Under the pieces are notes generated by a model that was given only the letters and a program-made list of their open reading frames with translations, was not told the origin of the DNA and did not search any database. From Selenomonadaceae bacterium UBA2897 (GTDB lineage: Bacteria > Bacillota > Negativicutes > Selenomonadales > Selenomonadaceae): a stretch of DNA of 18,930 bases. The stretch is taken from assembly GCA_002350105.1 (NCBI GenBank), contig DEDT01000045.1, positions 1 to 18,930 on the forward strand, read 5' to 3'. Both the position numbers and the translations under genes were made by a program. Below are positions 14,312-18,930 of the stretch, one piece after another (the first letter of the stretch is position 1; each line of letters starts with the position of its first letter).

Positions 14312-16018
14312 ATGAAAACGATAGAAAAAAGCGCCGACATCCTCATTGTCGGCGGCGGTGCGGCGGGCTGTTTCGCGGCCATCACGCTGGCGAAGGCACA
14401 TCCTGACTTGTCGGTACTGCTGCTGGAAAAGGCGGGCCTCAAGCGCAGCGGCTGCCTCGCGGCAGGCGTCAATGCGCTCAACGCCTATATCACGCCGGGC
14501 CATGTGTCGCAGGACTACGTGAATTACGCGGCGCGGGATGCGGCGGGCATCGTGCGCGAGGATTTGCTTCTGCAGATGAGTGAGGGACTCAACGCGGTCA
14601 CGCAGGATATGGAAAAGCTCGGCCTCGTGATTCTCAAGGATAAAGCTGGCAACTATGTCTCGCGCGGCTGGCGCAACCTGAAAATCAACGGCGAGAACAT
14701 CAAGCCGCTGCTGGCCAAAGCCGTGCGGCAGGGAAAAAACGTCGAGGTGCTGGAGCATGTGAACGTCGTCGATCTGCTGCAGGACGCGGCAGGCCATGCG
14801 GCGGGCGCCTGGGGCATCGCGCTGCGCGAGGAGGCCGCCGTCTATGCCAGGGCGAAAGCCGTCATTTGTGCGACGGGCGGCGCGGCGGGGCTCTACCGGC
14901 CCAACCATCCCGGTGAGGCGCGCCATACCATGTGGTACCCGCCCTTCAACACGGGCGCGGGCTACGCGCTGGGCCTGCGCGCGGGCGCGGAGATGACGAG
15001 CTTCGAGATGCGCTTCATCGCGCTGCGGTGCAAGGATACGATTGCGCCGACGGGTACGCTGGCGCAGGGCGTCGGCGCGGCGCAGGTCAATGCGCGCGGC
15101 GAGAAGTATCAGGCTAAATATGGCAACACGACCTCAGAGCGCCTCTACGCCGTGGTCAGCGAAAACCTCGCGGGGCGCGGCCCCTGCTATCTCGAGACGC
15201 AGGGCATCAGCGAGGAGGCGGAAACGTCACTGGAGAAAGCCTACCTCAACATGGCGCCCGCGCAGACGATGAAGTGGCGCGAAACAGGGCTAGGCCCGCG
15301 CACGGCCAACGTCGAGGTCGAGGGCACGGAGCCCTACGTCGTCGGCGGCCACACGGCGAGCGGCTACTGGGTGGATAAGGAGCGCCAGACCACGGTGCCG
15401 GGGCTCTTCGCGGCGGGCGACGTCGCGGGCGGCTGCCCGCAGAAATACGTGACGGGCGCCTTCGTCGAGGGAAAAATTGCGGCGGAGGGCGCGGCGAAAT
15501 ACGTGCGGCAGGCAGCGCATATTGCGGACGCGGCGCAGGCCGTCCCCGTACAGACGCCTGCGGCGCTGGCCGCCAGCGTGGCGGAGCTGCTCACACCGCC
15601 CGGCGCGCCGCCGCTCTTTACGGTGGACGCGCTGGAGGAGGCCATGCAGCAGGTGATGGACGAGTACGCGGGCGGCATCGCGACGGCCTACCGCTACACG
15701 GAGCGCCAGCTCGCGCTGGCGGACAAGCACATCGCGCGCATCACGCGGCTCGCGGCGCAGCTGCGGGCGCAGGACACCTACGGCCTGTTAAAGATTTTTG
15801 AGCTCCGGGAGCGCCTGCTCGTCTGCCGCGTGCTCATCGCGCATCTCCTGGCGCGCAAGGAAACGCGCTGGCACAGTTTCGCCGAGAACCTTGACCATCC
15901 GCATCAGGACGCGGCCTTTGCCAAATACGTCAATTCGCGGCTCCATGATGGCAGGGTGGAGATTATCCTGCGCGACCTCGTAAACCGTAGCAATCAGGTA
16001 AAGGAGGCGGCACAATGA
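14312..16018 (+). CDS. aprA: AprA-type adenylylsulfate (APS) reductase flavoprotein subunit
   Basis: FAD subunit of 568 residues that would reduce APS to sulfite and AMP. It opens with the FAD loop G14-G-G-A-A-G19. AprA-specific segments include MWYPPFNTGAGYALGL (207-222), AGAEMTSFEMRF (about 224-235), EPYVVGGHTASGYWVD and the cofactor segment AAGDVAGGCPQKYVTGA. These separate it from fumarate reductase and succinate dehydrogenase. The stretch after the AGAEMT region reads IALRCKDTIAPTG, unlike the VPARFKDGYGPVG form known from sulfate reducers, so this is a divergent branch. ATG 14312 follows GAGGTGA at 14299-14305. It lies between sulfate import genes and ATP sulfurylase, and no cysH is in view, so an assimilatory role is inferred. 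Confidence 0.88.
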   Translation: MKTIEKSADILIVGGGAAGCFAAITLAKAHPDLSVLLLEKAGLKRSGCLAAGVNALNAYITPGHVSQDYVNYAARDAAGIVREDLLLQMSEGLNAVTQDMEKLGLVILKDKAGNYVSRGWRNLKINGENIKPLLAKAVRQGKNVEVLEHVNVVDLLQDAAGHAAGAWGIALREEAAVYARAKAVICATGGAAGLYRPNHPGEARHTMWYPPFNTGAGYALGLRAGAEMTSFEMRFIALRCKDTIAPTGTLAQGVGAAQVNARGEKYQAKYGNTTSERLYAVVSENLAGRGPCYLETQGISEEAETSLEKAYLNMAPAQTMKWRETGLGPRTANVEVEGTEPYVVGGHTASGYWVDKERQTTVPGLFAAGDVAGGCPQKYVTGAFVEGKIAAEGAAKYVRQAAHIADAAQAVPVQTPAALAASVAELLTPPGAPPLFTVDALEEAMQQVMDEYAGGIATAYRYTERQLALADKHIARITRLAAQLRAQDTYGLLKIFELRERLLVCRVLIAHLLARKETRWHSFAENLDHPHQDAAFAKYVNSRLHDGRVEIILRDLVNRSNQVKEAAQ

Positions 16019-16326
16019 GCATACGCATTGAATCGGCCAAATGCGTCGGCTGCGGCCGCTGCACGGACGTTTGCCCCGGCAACCTTTTATTTTTACAACA
16101 GCGTAAGGCCGTCATCCGCGATTCGCGCGACTGCTGGGGCTGCACGGCCTGCGTCAAGGAATGCCCGCAGGACGCCATCTGCTTCACCCTGGAGGCGACG
16201 CTGGGCGGCGCGGGCGGCAGGCTCTACGCGCAGGATAGCGCGGCGACGCTGACCTGGGTCCTGCGGCTCGCCGATGGCGCGGAGCAGCGCATTACGGTGA
16301 ACAAGCAGCAGGCGAATGCCTACTGA
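16015..16326 (+). CDS. aprB: AprB-like two-cluster ferredoxin subunit of APS reductase
   Basis: Iron-sulfur subunit of 103 residues that would pass electrons to the AprA flavin. Two 4Fe-4S motifs are complete: C10/C13/C16/C20 and C40/C43/C46/C50. Dissimilatory AprB proteins are about 150-170 residues and carry a C-terminal tail that wraps AprA. Here only a short, beta-looking tail follows the clusters (about 55-103). The start overlaps the aprA stop (ATGA). A general ferredoxin is possible, but the coupling to aprA makes the partner role more likely. Confidence 0.85.
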   Translation: MSIRIESAKCVGCGRCTDVCPGNLLFLQQRKAVIRDSRDCWGCTACVKECPQDAICFTLEATLGGAGGRLYAQDSAATLTWVLRLADGAEQRITVNKQQANAY

Positions 16327-16385
16327 CAGTATCGGTACAGGCAGACTTTTGCCCGTTTGAAAGCCAGTTGGAAAGGAAGAGAGAT

Positions 16386-17297
16386 ATGGGAAAACTATCG
16401 CACCTCGACGCGCTGGAGGCCGAGGCCATCTACATTATCCGCGAAGTCGCAGCCGAATGCGAAAAGCCGGTCATGCTGTACTCCATCGGCAAGGACAGCA
16501 CGGTAATGATGCACCTTGCGCTCAAGGCATTTTATCCGGAAAAACCGCCGTTCCCGTTCCTGCACGTCAACACGACCTGGAAATTCCACGAGATGATTGC
16601 CTTCCGCGATGCGCAGGCAAAAAAATACGGCCTCGAAATGCTCGAGTACAAGAACGAGGAGGGCATCCGGGCCGGCATCAACCCCTTCGACAACGGCGCG
16701 TCCTACACGGATATCATGAAGACGCAGGCCCTGAAACAGGCCCTGACAAAATACGGTTTCACGGCGGCCTTCGGCGGCGGGCGGCGCGATGAGGAAAAAT
16801 CCCGCGCCAAGGAGCGTATCTTTTCTTTCCGCAACGCGGCGCAGGCCTGGGATCCGAAGAACCAGCGCCCCGAGATGTGGAAGCTCTACAACGCGCAGAT
16901 CAATCCGGGCGAGAGCATCCGCGTGTTCCCGCTCTCTAACTGGACGGAGAAGGATATCTGGCAGTACATCCGCCGCGAGAACCTTGAGATTGTCTCGCTC
17001 TACTTCGCGAAGGAGCGTCCCTGCATCGAGCGTGATGGCAATATCATCATGGTCGACGACAACCGCATTGCCGAGAAGCTGCACCTGAAGCCGGAGGATA
17101 TCCAACACAAAGTCATCCGCTTCCGCACGCTCGGCTGCTACCCGCTCACGGGCGGCGTGGAGTCGACGGCGGACACGCTGGACGCCATCGTACAGGAGAC
17201 GCTGGGCGCGGTGGAGTCGGAGCGCACGACGCGCGTCATCGACCACGACGGCGGCGCCGGCAGCATGGAGAAACGCAAACGGGAGGGCTATTTCTGA
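16386..17297 (+). CDS. cysD: Sulfate adenylyltransferase subunit 2 (CysD)
   Basis: ATP sulfurylase catalytic subunit of 303 residues, the usual CysD length. It joins sulfate and ATP to give APS with pyrophosphate release, driven by GTP hydrolysis on CysN. The PP-motif S33-I-G-K-D-S38 is clear, FGGGRRDEEKSRAKERIFSF is the CysD signature, and the end KRKREGYF is typical. ATG 16386 follows a purine-rich site (AAGGAAGAG); the in-frame TTG 16368 is rejected because it precedes that site. The 59-base gap from aprB shows no clear terminator, so one transcript is likely. The stop overlaps cysN (TGATG). Confidence 0.95.
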   Translation: MGKLSHLDALEAEAIYIIREVAAECEKPVMLYSIGKDSTVMMHLALKAFYPEKPPFPFLHVNTTWKFHEMIAFRDAQAKKYGLEMLEYKNEEGIRAGINPFDNGASYTDIMKTQALKQALTKYGFTAAFGGGRRDEEKSRAKERIFSFRNAAQAWDPKNQRPEMWKLYNAQINPGESIRVFPLSNWTEKDIWQYIRRENLEIVSLYFAKERPCIERDGNIIMVDDNRIAEKLHLKPEDIQHKVIRFRTLGCYPLTGGVESTADTLDAIVQETLGAVESERTTRVIDHDGGAGSMEKRKREGYF

Positions 17298-18930
17298 TGA
17301 ATGATTTACTGAAATTTATCACCTGCGGCAGCGTGGACGACGGCAAATCCACGCTCATCGGCCATCTGCTCTACGATGCGAAGCTCCTCTATGCCGACCA
17401 GAAAGAGGCGCTACTGCTCGACTCGAAAGTCGGCAGCCGCGGCGGCGCCATCGACTACTCGCTGCTACTGGACGGCCTGCTGGCCGAGCGCGAGCAGGGC
17501 ATCACGATTGACGTGGCCTACCGTTATTTCACCACGGACAACCGCAGCTTTATCTGCGCCGATACGCCGGGGCATGAGGAGTACACGCGCAACATGGCCT
17601 GCGGCGCCTCCTTTGCCGACCTCGCCATCATCCTCGTGGACGCGACCCAGGGCGTGCTCACGCAGACGCGCCGTCACGCCCGCATCTGCGCCCTCATGGG
17701 CATTCGCTATTTCGTCTTCGCCGTGAACAAGATGGACCTTATCGACTACGACGCGGCGAAGTTCGAGGCGATTGCGCAGCAGATCGGCGCACTGGAAAAG
17801 GAGCTCAGCCTCGAGCATGTCGTCATCATCCCGGTCTCTGCGACCGAGGGCGATAACGTCACAAAGCAGTCCGCCAACATGCCCTGGTACGCGGGCGAGG
17901 CGCTGCTCCCGTATCTCGAGCAGGTGGATGTGACGGAAAACGCATCGGTGGAGCAGGGCTTCTACCTGCCCGTGCAGCGCGTCTGCCGCCCCGACCATAC
18001 GTTCCGCGGCTTTCAGGGGCAGGTTGAGAGCGGCAGCATCGCCGTGGGCGATACCGTGCACGTGCTGCCGAGCGGCGAGGAGGCCGAGGTAAAAAGCATT
18101 CTCGTGGCTGATCATGAGGAACAAAGTGCCTTCACCGGCCAGCCCGTGACCATCCAGCTGAGCCGCGAGGTCGATGTCTCGCGCGGCAGCGTGCTGGAGC
18201 GGGGCAGCGGCCTCGAGCTCGCCGATGCCTTCCAGGCGGAAATCCTCTGGATGGACGACGCGGAGCTCAACATGGGCAAGAATTTCCTCATCAAGCTCGG
18301 CACGCGGCAGATTCCGGGCATCCTCTCCCATATTGAGTATAAAATTGACATCAATACGGGCGCACATGAGGAAGCGTCGACGCTGCACAAGAATGAAATC
18401 GCCCGCGTGAGCATCGCCGTGACGGAGCCCATCGTGCTCGCAACTTTTGCCAAACACCGCACCCAGGGCGAGCTCATCCTCATCGACCGCATTTCGCACA
18501 GCACGGCGGCTTGCGGTGTCGTGCGCACCGTCGGCGCGGGGAACAGGGCGCGCTTCACGGCCACTCCCGCGATGCGCAGCACGCTCAACTGGCAGGCGCC
18601 GCTCGCCGTCGTCTTCACGCCGGAGAGCGACGGCACGCAGCCTGCGGCCATCGCCGAGGCGGAATACACGCTCGTGCGCAACGGCCGCCACACCTACCTC
18701 TACACGCCCGAGGTGGGCGAGGACGCGGTTGCCGTCACGCAGCACCTGCTTGCGGCCGGCCTCGTCGTCTTCGTCGTCGCCCATGACGTGCAGCAGGCCG
18801 CTGCCGTCGCCGCCCTGCCGCAGACAAAGGCCTGGCGCGATTTCGCCGTCAGCACCGCCGATGCGTCTGCCATCGCCCATGCGGTCTACCATGCGACGCT
18901 GCCCGAGGAGACGGTGACGCCGAACAACTG
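17297..18930 (+). CDS. cysN: Sulfate adenylyltransferase subunit 1 GTPase (CysN), 3' partial, with long C-terminal extension
   Basis: GTPase that activates CysD; 544 codons are visible and the frame is still open at the window edge. GTP motifs are complete: G1 GSVDDGKST (11-19), G3 DTPGHE (89-94) and G4 NKMD (144-147). EF-Tu-like barrels follow to about residue 410. E. coli CysN ends near 475, yet here at least 70 more residues follow, with no Walker A for an APS kinase (CysC) domain. The extension carries a GRHTYLYTPE segment at about 463-472 and AGLVVFVV near 487-494, weakly like parts of CysC. It may be a decayed or repurposed CysC domain. APS made here is presumably used directly by AprAB. 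Confidence 0.9.
   Translation, partial: MNDLLKFITCGSVDDGKSTLIGHLLYDAKLLYADQKEALLLDSKVGSRGGAIDYSLLLDGLLAEREQGITIDVAYRYFTTDNRSFICADTPGHEEYTRNMACGASFADLAIILVDATQGVLTQTRRHARICALMGIRYFVFAVNKMDLIDYDAAKFEAIAQQIGALEKELSLEHVVIIPVSATEGDNVTKQSANMPWYAGEALLPYLEQVDVTENASVEQGFYLPVQRVCRPDHTFRGFQGQVESGSIAVGDTVHVLPSGEEAEVKSILVADHEEQSAFTGQPVTIQLSREVDVSRGSVLERGSGLELADAFQAEILWMDDAELNMGKNFLIKLGTRQIPGILSHIEYKIDINTGAHEEASTLHKNEIARVSIAVTEPIVLATFAKHRTQGELILIDRISHSTAACGVVRTVGAGNRARFTATPAMRSTLNWQAPLAVVFTPESDGTQPAAIAEAEYTLVRNGRHTYLYTPEVGEDAVAVTQHLLAAGLVVFVVAHDVQQAAAVAALPQTKAWRDFAVSTADASAIAHAVYHATLPEETVTPNN

Noticed and set aside
14312..16018. Fumarate reductase or succinate dehydrogenase flavoprotein
   Set aside because: AprA-type segments (WYPPFNTGAGY, VGGHTASGYWVD, GGCPQKYVTGA) and the cysA/cysD context favour APS reductase.
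17465..18892. Open minus-strand frame of about 475 codons opposite cysN
   Set aside because: The plus-strand frame has complete GTPase motifs; the minus translation shows only charged, repetitive shadow composition.

Overview
The window looks like a chromosomal piece of an anaerobic, diderm, low-oxygen-niche Firmicute of the Negativicutes type (Selenomonas/Mitsuokella-like). This is an inference from GC-rich coding DNA with AT-rich gaps, strong AGGAGG-type ribosome binding sites, a lipoprotein sulfate binder beside a periplasm-type molybdoenzyme operon, and an AprA/AprB-type APS reductase in an assimilatory setting. No 16S or other marker gene is present. No gap between genes exceeds 200 bases, and I saw no tRNA, rRNA, CRISPR array, insertion sequence or origin.

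Layout. (1) Positions 1-3795: a dmsABC-like operon for a molybdopterin (bis-MGD) oxidoreductase. It has a catalytic subunit cut at its 5' end by the window, a four-cluster ferredoxin subunit, and an NrfD/DmsC-type membrane anchor whose 3' end looks frameshifted and truncated. (2) 3751-4710, minus strand: an auxin-efflux-carrier (AEC) family permease with its own good promoter. (3) 4884-6314: a secreted GH28 polygalacturonase-type pectinase, closed by a clear intrinsic terminator. (4) 6418-10387: a strong promoter followed by six tightly packed genes: ThiS-like carrier (hcyS), E1-like activating enzyme (hcyF), JAMM metallopeptidase (hcyD), siroheme sulfite reductase with two extra 4Fe-4S clusters, TusA-like protein, and O-acetylhomoserine sulfhydrylase (metY). 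(5) 10445-18930: a second, AT-rich regulatory region, then a sulfate ABC importer (sbp, cysT, cysW, cysA), AprA/AprB-type APS reductase and ATP sulfurylase (cysD, cysN). cysN runs off the window.

How the genes work together. Blocks 4 and 5 together spell a path from external sulfate to homocysteine. Sulfate is imported by Sbp-CysTWA, activated to APS by CysDN, reduced to sulfite by AprAB (no PAPS step is visible), and reduced to sulfide by the compact sulfite reductase. The sulfur is then loaded as a thiocarboxylate on HcyS by HcyF. MetY transfers it to O-acetylhomoserine, and HcyD releases homocysteine. This matches the protein-thiocarboxylate methionine pathway described for Wolinella succinogenes, with variations: a TusA-like protein inserted in the operon, a two-residue Ala-Arg mask on the carrier's C-terminus, an AprAB-type reductase used for assimilation, and a long non-catalytic-looking C-terminal extension on CysN. 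A 14-base identical sequence beside palindromes lies upstream of both sulfur operons and may mark a shared regulator site.
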